Of a stretch of 64,000 nucleotides of DNA, positions 11,336 through 21,699 are shown piece after piece. The notes under the pieces are model-generated. The model saw nothing but the letters and a program-made list of their open reading frames with translations, was not told where the DNA came from and ran no database searches. Both the position numbers and the translations under genes were made by a program. The stretch is from Tillus elongatus. Taxonomy: Eukaryota > Arthropoda > Insecta > Coleoptera > Cleridae. The first letter of the stretch is position 1; the number at the start of each line of letters is the position of its first letter. The stretch spans positions 83,773,835 to 83,837,834 of the forward strand of contig OZ023268.1 of NCBI GenBank assembly GCA_964006375.1, in the 5' to 3' direction.

Positions 11336-11700
11336 GAACCTCGGTGGTTCAGTGGTAAGAACGTGTGCCTCTGAACCGAAGGGTACTGGGTTCGATCCCA
11401 GGGTTTTCCTTTTACTTTTTCAGTACAAACTGTAACATTAACATCAACCGAGGTTCTGGCATTGTATTTGAGGAAGTTGAATGTCTGCACATTCCGCCCT
11501 TCGGAGGGGTCGTAAAGCCGTCGGTCCCGTGTCCATGCGATGTTGGGTACGTTAAAGGTCCATACCTTCCTTACAGAAAGGTAGGGGTTCGGCAAAATTT
11601 CCAGGATAGTGAGGTCAAACTGCTCCCTGGCGTCAGTGATTGGCCATAGTCGCGGAAATAAGCCGACGTTAAAGAAACAAAGCACACACGCACACACAGC
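11336..11700 (+). mobile_element. tRNA-headed SINE, full-length copy
   Basis: The head has RNA polymerase III promoter elements: an A box around TGGTTCAGTGGTAAG (11345-11359) and a perfect B box GGTTCGATCCC near 11390. A conserved body follows (ATTAACATCAACCGAGGTT, ATTCCGCCCTTCGGAGGGG). The tail ends in CGACGTTAAAGAAACAAAG and a CA-rich stretch. Three more copies on the minus strand (23.1, 55.3 and 60.9 kb) define the unit at about 340 bp. It is not itself a tRNA gene, because the cloverleaf is incomplete. Confidence 0.88.
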
Positions 11701-11786
11701 ACAATGACCAGCTCACTTCCTTTAAACGACCGCAACAACAGACCTAATTATTTATAATACCGAGTAATTTAATTGGAGCTTGATTT

Positions 11787-11900
11787 TAAAATATTAAATA
11801 GGAACCTACACTTTTGACCGCAGTTTCGCCATTTTACGCTAAAAGCTACGTAACTTTCATTGCAGAAACTTTTTTCGATTCCTGACAGATGGCGGTGTAA
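11787..11900 (+). repeat. Left TIR of mariner-like element
   Basis: Pairs with 13565-13684 in inverted orientation over most of its length, with small gaps. Confidence 0.82.
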
Positions 11901-12423
11901 TCGACGAAATTCAATTTTTTTCCTGTCTGCTTGATAGAGTAATTTGTGCACAAACGACAAGAAAATGTTGTCCCCCTACACGAACTGCGGGACCTGGAGC
12001 AAACAGGCGTTGTAGAGGGGGCAGGACGAGAGAGAGAGAAAATGTTAATACAGCACGTGAAACATTCTGCTTATAGAAGTCTAACTAAGCTATTTTGGTC
12101 GATGGTCTTTCCTTATTTACTCATCCCTGTTCGCTTCGGGTCCCGTAACTTTTTGGAGAGTTGTTCCCACAACATTTTTCTTTTTGCCTATGCATAACAG
12201 AGTGGTCCTAAGCATGATTCTACAAACAAATTTTGAAAATTACCCTATTCTGAAAAGTATATAAATTTGCGATTGGAAAGCACCATTTTAGAGTACTCGA
12301 GCCAGAAATTTAATTTCCTAGTCAGGTCCAGAAAATACATTGCATTACCTTGGAAACGCACTCCAAAAGTATTGATATTGATGACAGGTAGTTGTCATCA
12401 ATACCTCACTCCGCGTAATTACT

Positions 12424-13390
12424 GTGTTAGTTGGTATGATGTCGTTGCCAGAAAAAGAAATAATAGAGATTCTCATACGAGGGTATGGCGATAAAACAAG
12501 GTCATACGAAGAAGTTGCTCACATATTCCATGATAATCATTCAGATCGGCCAGCGATGGCAAAATCAACTGTATCTAAAACAGTGATTTGGTATCAAGAG
12601 ACGGGCTCAGTAAACGATCTAACGAGGTCTGGGAGACCAACAAGTGCCGCACATGAAGACAAGGGTCTTGAAGTTTGTGCAAGCATTATTAAAAATGGCA
12701 ATGCATCTGTTCGATGTGTAGGCATAGGCAAATCATCTGTAAATAAAATTTATGTGGCGGAAATGGACATTTTACTTTTTGAGCGTGTTTCTCTGACGAA
12801 GCTACATTCTAATTGAATGGAGAGGTTAATAGACCCAACATAGGATATTGGTCCGATACTAATCACCATTGTATTAGATATTCCCATACGCAATATCAAC
12901 AAATACTTATTGTTTGGGCTGGATTATTCTGCAATCAAATCGTCGGATCATTTTTCATCGATGGTAACTTGACCGGTGAAAAGTACGTCGATTTATTAAA
13001 CAATCAACTAATTCCAGAAATCTAGAAGGTTATTGGAGTAGCTTGCGACAATGTCTAGTTTCAGCAGGCTGAGGCTCAATGTCATTTCGCATTGATTTCA
13101 CGCACTGTATTAAACAACAATTTTCCTGTGCGCTGGATTGGTACGAAGGGTGCAATTGAGTGGCCACCATTACCACCTAATCTAACACCTCTAGATATGT
13201 TCTACTGAGGCTACTTGGACAACAAAGCGTACAAAACAAAACCTACAAACATTGATTAATTAAAGGAAATAATAATACAATGCTCGAATACAGTAACACC
13301 AGAAACTTTTCGAAAAGTAAGCGAAACATGTATGCACGATTGGGACACCGTCAAGTAGCTGAAGGTAAGCAATTTGACCATTTAACTAAT
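12424..13390 (+). pseudogene. DD41D mariner transposase, broken
   Basis: The first 90 or so residues (12439-12720) read as a DNA-binding helix-turn-helix region: LPEKEIIEILIRGYGD, then WYQETGSVNDLTRSGRP. An internal deletion follows. The catalytic half starts at FSDEATF (first Asp, near 12795), continues with LNGEVNRPNIGYWSD, VWAGLFCNQIVG and FIDGNLTGEKYVDLL, and ends near EGKQFDHL (13365-13385). The second catalytic Asp is replaced: QQAEAQCHF stands where QQDGAPPHF is expected. The third Asp is present in NLTPLDMF, 41 residues after the second site. There are in-frame stops near 12806, 13024, 13060 and 13206. It is a different lineage from the 14231-15310 gene but the same DD41D class. Confidence 0.85.
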
Positions 13391-13564
13391 TGGCGGTCTT
13401 TCCGAAATCCAACGCCTCCAATGGTGAGAGGCAAGGGGATTCACCTGAATCAAGCACCCCGATGGTAAAACGCGCGAGGTAATACCTGAATCAAGCATCC
13501 TGATAGTGAGAGGCGGGGGAATTGAGTGATTTGTCTCTCCATTCCAAGAATCGAAAAAAATTGA

Positions 13565-13684
13565 TTTTCCTTGAGTACAGCGCCATCTGCCACTAAACAA
13601 TTTTTTTAAACAACAGTTACGTAGTTTTTATCGTAGAATGCGAATCTTAAATCAAAAGTGTAGGTTCCTACTTAATATTTTATT
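13565..13684 (-). repeat. Right TIR of mariner-like element
   Basis: Inverted partner of 11787-11900. Confidence 0.82.
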
Positions 13685-13844
13685 TTGCCCCTTCCCCTCC
13701 CAGAGGGGTGGAGTGGGGTGGGGGATCAATTTTGGTATCACTTGATAGCTTTTTTAAAATGTCAGACGATGTTTTTTAATTTGCAGATCCAAAACGTATT
13801 TTTTGAGATATGCAACCATTTCCAGACTTTCTTCACACTCCCTA

Positions 13845-14160
13845 CAGGGTGGTGCATTGAAAACGAAACAGACCGATTTGCGTCCAGAGAATATTTTTTT
13901 AAGAAACGCTGAAACACATAAATTTCAATATGAGAGGGACATGTTTTGACATAAAACTCAACTTTGTCACATCAACCTCTAAAAAGTGGTGATAACAACC
14001 CTCATATTTTAAATAGGGAACATGGGTCGAGTGTTACATCATTTCAAACCTCTTTCTTTTCTGAATTCAGCACACTAATTTTTTTGGAAGTGTTATCAAC
14101 TCGTTTAAAAATTATTCACAGTTGGAGTTGCAAGAACGTATTTCATTCATTGTGATAAAA
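13845..14160 (+). repeat. Left ~320-bp TIR of DD41D mariner
   Basis: Matches the complement of 15455-15776 through landmarks such as TTTGCGTCCAGAGAAT, AACTCAACTTTGTCACATCA, AACATGGGTCGAGTGTTAC and AACTCGTTTAAAAATTATTC. Confidence 0.88.
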
Positions 14161-14230
14161 AAAGCACTAATCAGTCAATTTTTCGTTAAAAAAAACTGAA
14201 AAACAAAACCAAACGTTCAAAAATGTTTAT

Positions 14231-15310
14231 TCAGTTAAGTAAGTGTTCAAATTGTTGACCACCAGCTTCCATACAAAAGTACCAATTTTGTTCAAAACGA
14301 GCTCTGACATTCTGGAGCATTTGTGGAGTTATTAGACGGCATTCTTCAACAATGCGTCGTCGTAATTCTTCCATAGACTCCGGTTCTGTTGCGTAAATTC
14401 TACTCTTTAAATGGCCCCATAGAAAGAAGTCTAAAGGAGTTAAATCCGGTGATCTAGGGGGCCACTCAATATCACCTCTACTCCCGCTCCATTGCTCTGG
14501 AAACCCTCTGTTCAAATACTCCATAACACGTTGTGAAAAATGCGGAGGAGCTCCGTCTTGTTGAAACACTAATTGATTTTCTTGATAGCGATTATGATTT
14601 TTAACAATGTCAATTAGTAGAGGGTAAACGATATCTTCTAGTAACTCCAAATACGTTTCGCCACTCAAATTGCCATCAAGAAAAATTGGTCCGATTAAAC
14701 GGTCTCTAAAAATGCCAGTCCAGACATTCAATTTCTGTGGAGTTTGAGTGTGGACTTCGTGAAAATTTATTGGATTATTATCTGCCCAATAACGACAATT
14801 ATGACGATTGACTGTAGAGTTTAATAAGAACGTACACTCGTCTGAAAAATAGATATTGAACAGAAAGTTCCCGTTATCAGCTATTCGTGCAGTCATAACT
14901 TCAAAAACCTCCAGCCGCCGATCAAAATCATCTTCATTCTGTTGTTGTACAAGATGAATTTTATACGGGTGAAATTTATGATGCTTCAATAATAGCTGAA
15001 TAGTTCTTATTTTGATGTTTGAAACAGTGGCCAATTTTCTCGTGCTCAAAGTTGGGTCTGCATCAATTTGTTCTGAAACTTGAAACTCAGTAGTCTCATT
15101 TCTAACCGGAAATTCACGTTCAGGATCCCGTTTTTTGTTGGATACTGAACCAGTTTGTCGAAACTTCGCAACTAACTCCAAAATGTATTTTCTGTTAACA
15201 TGTCTGTTCGGATGTCGTTCATTAAACCAATTTGCGGTACGGTTGGCACAATCATCGTTTTTGAAAAAAAGAGTAATTATTTCAACTCTTTCTTCTACAG
15301 AATACACCAT
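14231..15310 (-). CDS. Mariner-family transposase, DD41D, complete ORF
   Basis: A single open frame of 359 residues starts at ATG (15310) and ends with a stop, with no frameshift seen. Residues 1-60 (MVYSVEERVEIITLFFKNDD, then NRKYILELVAKFRQTGSV) resemble the DUF4817 helix-turn-helix found at the N-terminus of many arthropod mariner-like transposases. A second helix-turn-helix follows (STRKLATVSNIKIRTIQLLL). The catalytic triad is seen as SDECTFLL near residue 155 (first Asp), QQDGAPPHFS near 252 (second Asp) and SPDLTPLDFFLWG (third Asp). Exactly 41 residues separate the last two Asp. The length equals that of typical mariner transposases (340-360). The enzyme should cut and paste the element at TA sites by binding its TIRs. 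Expression is not shown. Sister copies at 26.2 and 45.8 kb are broken, so this one is younger or better preserved. Confidence 0.92.
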   Translation of the reverse strand: MVYSVEERVEIITLFFKNDDCANRTANWFNERHPNRHVNRKYILELVAKFRQTGSVSNKKRDPEREFPVRNETTEFQVSEQIDADPTLSTRKLATVSNIKIRTIQLLLKHHKFHPYKIHLVQQQNEDDFDRRLEVFEVMTARIADNGNFLFNIYFSDECTFLLNSTVNRHNCRYWADNNPINFHEVHTQTPQKLNVWTGIFRDRLIGPIFLDGNLSGETYLELLEDIVYPLLIDIVKNHNRYQENQLVFQQDGAPPHFSQRVMEYLNRGFPEQWSGSRGDIEWPPRSPDLTPLDFFLWGHLKSRIYATEPESMEELRRRIVEECRLITPQMLQNVRARFEQNWYFCMEAGGQQFEHLLN

Positions 15311-15454
15311 TGTGAAATTAATTTTCGGTAGTACTATCGAGTATCAAACCGACCGATAAACTGAAATAATAAACCGCATTTCTCTCATTCCGATAAGAAA
15401 TCCTCTGATAGGCAATTTTTTGTTTACAAACCAACAAAACATTGACCATCAACA

Positions 15455-15776
15455 CATTTCCTATCGGAGTGAGTGAAATGCTTTTTCACATTTTCAACTG
15501 TGAATAATTTTTAAACGAGTTGATAAAACTTCCAAAAAAATTAGTGTGCTGAATTCAGAAAAGAAAGAGCTTTCAAATGACGTAACACTCGACCCATGTT
15601 CCCTATTTAAAATATAAGTGTTGTTATTACCACCCTTAAGAGGCTGATGTGATAAAGTTGAGTTTTATGTCAAAATATGTCCCCCTCAATATTAAAATTG
15701 ACGTATTTCAGCGTTTCTTAAAAAAAAAATTCTCTGGACGCAAATCGGTCTGTTTCGTTTTTAATGCGCCACCCTA
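15455..15776 (-). repeat. Right ~320-bp TIR of DD41D mariner
   Basis: Inverted partner of 13845-14160, on the 5' side of the minus-strand transposase gene. Any promoter of that gene should lie here or in 15311-15454. Confidence 0.88.
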
Positions 15777-15778
15777 TA

Positions 15779-17264
15779 TATCAGAATTCAATATTCTAGC
15801 CCAATAGAAAATTGTATTATTGAGATCAGCTATGTTTGTATGAGAATTAGCCACCATACCGCACTTGCTGCATCGATATTGGTTTTATGAATCAATTTTG
15901 TTAGGCAGTGGTTTTATCTCATTGTTTTTAAACGTTTAAATTTAAGATTGTAGTGATGTACTGTCCAATAGCATCACCGGCGCAACAAAATGTACATATC
16001 AACAAGATTGATTAGTTAGCTTCCTGGTAATTAATTTTGCAATGATACTTAGTTGTTATTTTTGTAGCTCATATTTCAAGGCATTCAGTCACAATTAAAG
16101 ATGAATAAAGCATAGTTTTTCTCTGTTATAATAATTCTTATTGCTTTATCTGCTGACGTGATAAATTTAGAGGAAATGGTAGAGCTTCTTGTGATGTATA
16201 TCGTCATGTTGTTGCCATTTATTTGATAGATTAGAGCTTGGTGTTCCCTAATATCCTCGTACTTAGTTCCCCTTGTGGTTGTTATTATAAGACCGGCTTT
16301 AACAATGGTGATATGGTGCTTCCACAACATAACGTAGTTGCTTTTCATTTATGTGGCGCCTCGTTAGCTACAAAATAATTTAATTATAATGACAGTAGTT
16401 TGTCTTCAGAATATACTCGCTTCTAGCTGCTATATTAGCATTGTCACAAGTCTGTTTTATGTCATTTAAACATCATTTTTGTCACCAGCAGAGAGAACTA
16501 TCTGGCTTCCTTGTAATCACAATAAGGATAATCAATGAGTTGAAAGGACCTAAAAGACATACAATGATTCTGTTTTCTTTTTCAGTATATATTTGGAAGC
16601 AATTTTCCAATTATAGATTCGTGGAAAGTTAACAAGTTATTTCCGAGACCAAAGTTGATAATAACACCATTGTTTCTTTTACATCAGACTGTGCTTTAAC
16701 GCGGCATTTAACAGTTAAAAAGCATACTGTCTAGAGTTAAAGACCCAATGATTGGCAGCTTAAGAACACTTTGCTATCCTACAAACGATAATAAATTAAC
16801 CTTTGACTTTTTATCTATAGAGACTATTATATATGGGTCCCGTGAAAGACGTCATCGACTTATTAAATTGATAATAAATCTAAAAATGCCATTGCACTAA
16901 TTATTGGCAGTTTGTTCTAGTGATTGGCATATAAAAAAGTACCAATTATTGGCACTTAGAAAAATAATTGGCATATACATGGCACTAATTATTCGCACCG
17001 AAGCGTAACTAATGCGAATTGAATATCTACCGAGGTAGATCTGAAGGTAGCCGGGTACATTCAATTTTTTTTCGTAAAAACGGACTGTACCTAAGCATAA
17101 ATAATAAACACGTTGCCAGTTTTAAAGAAATAAGTATTTAATAAAATCTGTGAAAATAAACATCCTGAAAAGAATGTGGCTCCCAAACAATCCATTAAGA
17201 TGACATTTTCTTCGCAAAGGTTGGGAAAATGAAGAACTGTTCATATATACCTTTTAGTAAATTT
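15779..17264. other. No gene recognised
   Basis: AT-rich single-copy-looking sequence. Near 16740-16990 the word ATTGGCA recurs several times within about 250 bp (for example AATTATTGGCA), without forming a regular array. Confidence 0.4.
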
Positions 17265-17353
17265 TCTTAGAAAAAAATAACTAATGGGAAGATCCCGACC
17301 AATGAGCGCGAACTAGGTCCACTAGAACCAATACCCAGGGTTAGTTTCAATTT

Positions 17354-17354
<1 letters not shown>
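17265..17354 (+). repeat. Left module of composite repeat
   Basis: Carries TAATGGGAAGATCCCGACC, GAGCGCGAACTAGGTCC and ATACCCAGGGTTAGTTTCAA, the landmarks that precede (TA)n in the composite family. Confidence 0.75.

Positions 17355-17448
<94 letters not shown>
17355..17448. repeat. (TA)n microsatellite
   Basis: First TA array of tandem unit 1. Confidence 0.97.
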
Positions 17449-17449
<1 letters not shown>

Positions 17450-17590
17450 ATATGGAACCCTCAGATCTCTCTGAGACCCAGGGTTGAACACACTGAGACG
17501 TCACAGACGATTTCCGGCGAGATTTGGGGAGTAGGCAGATTGAGGCCCCGTAATCGAGCTACAACAACCCAACCCACCTGTATCCATCGC

Positions 17591-17790
17591 TCTAAGGAGT
17601 AGGTAGATTGAGGCCTTAGAGTGTCCTTACGTATTTCCTTTACCCACCTTTGTCCACCACTCTAAGGAGTAGGCAGATTGAGGCCTTAGAATGTCCTTAC
17701 ATATTTCCTTTACCCACCTATGTCCACCACTCTAAGGAGTAGGCAGATTGAGGCCTTAGAGTGTCCTTACATATTTCCTTAACCTCTTGA
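17591..17790 (+). repeat. 70-bp subrepeat array, three copies
   Basis: TCTAAGGAGTAGG starts at 17591, 17661 and 17731, giving a period of 70 bp. Each copy holds a short inverted repeat (TCTAAGG and CCTTAGA, about 17 bases apart). A diverged half-copy precedes at 17526. Confidence 0.9.
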
Positions 17791-17825
17791 AAATGGCTCC
17801 AAAACAGGAGCCGAAACGTCGAGTT
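17781..17825 (+). ncRNA. Hairpin followed by GAAACGTCG, hammerhead-like
   Basis: A perfect 6-bp stem GGCTCC/GGAGCC (17795-17800 and 17807-17812) with loop AAAACA is followed by GAAACGTCGAG. A TTGAAAATG precedes it, where a hammerhead would have CTGANGA. The arrangement copies stem II and GAAA of a hammerhead, but the CTGANGA core is not met. It is repeated at 18714-18758. Confidence 0.3.
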
Positions 17826-17868
17826 TTCATAAATTCTGGACGCGGTTCAACCCGAGAAGCAAGCATGT

Positions 17869-17870
<2 letters not shown>

Positions 17871-17955
<85 letters not shown>
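17871..17955. repeat. (TA)n microsatellite
   Basis: Second TA array of tandem unit 1. Confidence 0.97.
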
Positions 17956-17960
<5 letters not shown>

Positions 17961-18316
17961 AACCTGAAACTGACCCTAGATATGAGTTCCAGTGGGCCTA
18001 GTTCGCACTTAGTTGAGGAAATCCTTTCAAAGTTTGTAGGTCACCTCAATGAATTTTTTCTACGAAAATTTGACAAAAGTGAATAGACTATTCAACCACA
18101 AACGCTATAACCGAAACTAATCCCAACACATCAGAGAAGGGGTCTATTTGATATGATTTTTTTGCAAATCTTTTAGAAAAATAAAGGACAATGACGATTT
18201 AAGTTGAAATTTTGGGCTTCGTAAAACACATTTCTTCAACATAAACTGGATTAGTTTCAGGCGCTTGAGCGCGAACTAGGTCCACTAGAACCAATACCCA
18301 GGGTTAGTTTCAATTT

Positions 18317-18318
<2 letters not shown>

Positions 18319-18380
<62 letters not shown>
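18319..18380. repeat. (TA)n microsatellite
   Basis: First TA array of tandem unit 2, shorter than its partner in unit 1. Confidence 0.97.
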
Positions 18381-18382
<2 letters not shown>

Positions 18383-18797
18383 ATATGGAACCCTCAGATC
18401 TCTCTGAGACCCAGGGTTGAACACACTGAGACCTCACAGACGATTTCCGGCGAGATTTGGGGAGTAGGCAGATTGAGGCCCCGTAATCGAGCTACAACAA
18501 CCCAACCCATCTGTATCCATCGCTCTAAGGAGTAGGTAGATTGAGGCCTTAGAGTGTCCTTACATATTTCCTTTACCCACCTTTGTCCACCACTCTAAGG
18601 AGTAGGCAGATTGAGGCCTTAGAATGTCCTTACATATTTCCTTTACCCACCTATGTCCACCACTCTAAGGAGTAGGCAGATTGAGGCCTTAGAGTGTCCT
18701 TACATATTTCCTTAACCTCTTGAAAATGGCTCCAAAACAGGAGCCGAAACGTCGAGTTTTCATAAATTCTGGATGCGGTTCAACCCGAGAAGCAAGC

Positions 18798-18943
<146 letters not shown>

Positions 18944-19523
18944 TATAAAACCTGAAATTGACCCTAGATATGAGTTCCAGTGGGCCTAGTTCGCACTTAG
19001 TTGAGGAAATCCTTTCAAAATTTGAAAGTCACCTCGATGAATTTTTTCTACGAAAATTTGACAAAAGTGAATAGACTATTCAACCACAAACGCTATAACC
19101 GAAACTAATCCCAACACATCAGTGAAGGGGTCTATTTGACATGATTTTTTTGCAAATATTTTAGCAAAATGAAGGACAATGACGATTTAAGTTGAAATTT
19201 TGGGCTTCGTAAAACACATTTCTTCAACATAACCTGGATTAGTTTCAGGTGCTTGGTCTGAAAATTGCGAATTTTCACGTTTCAAATCGGGACTTTGACG
19301 TTTTACGAAAAACTATTATATTTTTCAAGTAATTTTGTGTGGCAGATAACACTCTAGAATGCGTTTTCTCAAAAACTACGGAACCGATTTTCAAAAACTG
19401 ATACTTTTCAAAGAAATAATTTGATTAGCGATTCACTTCAAAATAAAGTGTCACTCAATATTCTTTTCCGTTTAAAATTTTAAATTTTAGGAGTGACACT
19501 TACCCCCGCTAGAGGGATAAACT

Positions 19524-19626
19524 GACAGGTTGAAAATATCGGCTAAACAATATCCCCGAAAAAAATTACGTGTCCAAGCAATTTTTATTTCGGGGGAAAT
19601 GTTTGGCCAATATTTTCAACCCTGTC
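19524..19626. repeat. Foldback hairpin, ~45-bp arms
   Basis: GACAGGTTGAAAATATCGGC at the left pairs with the complement of GCCAATATTTTCAACCCTGT at the right. The match continues inward through CCCCGAAA and TTTCGGGG. The two arms are only a few bases apart. Confidence 0.82.
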
Positions 19627-19740
19627 GGATATGGGTTCTAGGTGTCCTAGTTTGCACTCATTTAAAGAATATTTTTTTTAAATTTATAAGTCAGGATCTC
19701 CTTGTTATTGTTTTCTTTAAAGAAAATTCACTAAAAGAAG
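19627..19740 (-). repeat. Left module of composite repeat, inverted
   Basis: Reads GGATATGGGTTCTAGGTGTC and later GTCAGGATCTCC, the complement of the left-module landmarks. Confidence 0.65.
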
Positions 19741-20134
19741 TAAATTGTTGTTTGCACCACCAATAGTAATATTTTACGATCCAAAACATCAAATATGACA
19801 AGGTTGCATTAACAAACACATATTTGTATTTAAAAAACGCGTAACTTTTTGAGTTTTTAAAACGCATTCTTAACAAAAATGGTTGGCCAGAGATCACATA
19901 CTGACATGGCACCGAAAATATAATGCAGTGTACTAGAACAGTTAAAACATCTGAACTCGCCAGTTTCAGTTGAAGCGAAAATAAAGTGGCGGACTAAGGA
20001 GATGATAAAATCTAAAACTCATCGGTTAATCGATTTAAAGAGCTGCTTAACCCTTAAATTACCCCCCTTGTATAGAGTCAGAGTAGTGAACGTGCGTTCT
20101 GTGGTAAATAATTAAGCCATGCTGCCTTTGTGTG
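19741..20134. other. No gene seen
   Basis: AT-rich, with no motif recognised. Confidence 0.4.
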
Positions 20135-20263
20135 ATTTTTTAGTGAATTTTCTTTAAAAAAAATCACTAATGAGGAGACTTTTGAATTTTGAAAAAAATT
20201 CTTCAAATGAGCGCTAATTAGGCCCCCTAGAACACATATCCGGGGTCAGTTTCGATTTTATAT

Positions 20264-20399
<136 letters not shown>

Positions 20400-21184
20400 C
20401 ACACCGATAACTCAAAAAATAAAGGGCCGATATTAACAAAATTTGGTGGGTACCTTCCTTTTGTAAGTAGCTTGGATAAGTTTGTTAGCCAGGAAAACCG
20501 GCCAAGGTTTTCCCGGAAAATTTTGTATTTTCTTTAGAAAAAAATTCATATCTCCGGAAATAACAAAGTGAGGGCAACCAAAGTTGGTACGTCGTTTTAT
20601 ATTACTATAGGTAAATTACCTACCAAAATTTAATGCTGTAGGTCAAAAGACAAAAAAGTTGTGGGCTTTTAAAGAAAAATAAATTGAGGTTTTCCTCAAA
20701 ACGTCAAAGTGACAATTTAAAACGTCAAAATTCGCAACATTTAGGCAAAGAACTTGAATCTAATACGGGCTATGGAAAGAAAATGTCTCAAGAAGAATGC
20801 ATTACAAACCCTAAAGTCTTAGTTTCAACCTTTATTGTCTTTCATTTTACTAAAATGTTTCCAGAAATTCATTACAAACAGACCATTCTCTGATGCTTGG
20901 CAGTAGCCTTAGCTATAGAGTTTATCGTTTAATGGTATATAATTTTTGTCGAATTTTCGTAAAAAATCAATACAGTTCAATATATCTATAATTCTACAAG
21001 ATATGAAAAAAAAATTGTATACATTAATTATAGGGTGTCTTGAGCTACATATTAAAAAATATTTCTACAATCACAGGCTGGCCCATAAGTCGTTGGTGAT
21101 ACAAATAAATTTTTTTTAGTCGAAAACGCCTTATGTTTTTGCATTTTCCATCCAAACATAATGCATGTTTGTAAGTAAAGAAAT

Positions 21185-21496
21185 TCTGGACGCAGCAAGT
21201 GCGTTATGGTAGCGAATTTTGATTAAATGCTTCATATTTGAAAAGCTCAATTTGCTATTAACCTATAAGGTTGACCAAGAAACGAATTTTTTCGGTTACA
21301 CTTTAAGTATACTTTCGGAAATTTTTGTACGATTTCAAACAATAAAATTATTTTGATGAAACATGGCACATTGTTTTCACTATATATGTTATACTGGAAA
21401 TCAGATTTGATACCTGCTTTCTGAAAAAAAACCACATATTTGCTATTATAGATATTTTTATGAAAATTCACTACCAAAGCGCACTTGCTGCGTCCC
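21185..21496. repeat. TIR-bounded 3' module of composite repeat
   Basis: Starts with TCTGGACGCAGCAAGTGCGT and ends with its complement (CGCACTTGCTGCGTCC). Inverted similarity extends about 35 bp to GAATTTT / GAAAATTC. The 312-bp size is MITE-like. Other complete copies are at 38688-39003 and 43914-44220. Confidence 0.85.
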
Positions 21497-21699
21497 ACCT
21501 TTTTTATTTTTAAATTGTGGATGTAGAGTTTAATAGCTTAGAGATATAAGTTTCTGCCCACATAGAGATTTTTCTGTCATAACAGTAAAGGGCAAGCACG
21601 ATGCTGTAATATCCAACCTAATGCAAACATCCCCAAATATAGTAAAAAAAACTGGAATGGGATAGATTGACTTAATGTCAATTATCGTAAGACTGTTCT

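Larger units (their letters stand above)
11787..13684 (+). mobile_element. Mariner-like element with ~110-bp TIRs
   Basis: Terminal inverted repeats lie at 11787-11900 and 13565-13684, both reading AAATATTAARTAGGAACC at the outside. Inner matches include CTACACTTTTGA, CTACGTAACT and CAGATGGCG. Between them is one damaged transposase gene. Size and layout fit a complete but inactive Tc1/mariner element. Confidence 0.85.
13845..15776 (-). mobile_element. DD41D mariner element with ~320-bp TIRs, possibly intact
   Basis: Outer ends are AGGGTGGTGCATTGAAAACG on the left and its complement, with one change, on the right (AATGCGCCACCCT). They are flanked by TA (13843-13844 and 15777-15778), the usual mariner target duplication. 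The inverted repeats extend about 320 bp (13845-14160 and 15455-15776). One uninterrupted transposase ORF lies between them. Further copies are at 25699-27552 and 45455-47035. Such long TIRs are unusual, because most mariners have ends of about 30 bp. Confidence 0.9.
17304..18266 (+). repeat. Tandem duplication, unit 1 (963 bp)
   Basis: The unit runs from GAGCGCGAACTAGG to GTTTCAGGCGCTT and is repeated almost identically at 18267-19256. Internal order is left module (+), (TA)n, a unique block with three 70-bp subrepeats, a GC-rich hairpin, (TA)n, left module (-) and a tail. The two copies differ mainly in (TA)n length and by scattered single changes. Confidence 0.92.

Noticed and set aside
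15135..15359. Open frames antisense to the DD41D transposase (also at 45781-46005)
   Set aside because: They are shadows of the transposase gene and its TIR on the opposite strand.
17591..18720. CRISPR array suggested by regularly spaced 70-bp repeats
   Set aside because: The units are contiguous tandem repeats without unique spacers, in an animal genome with no cas genes.
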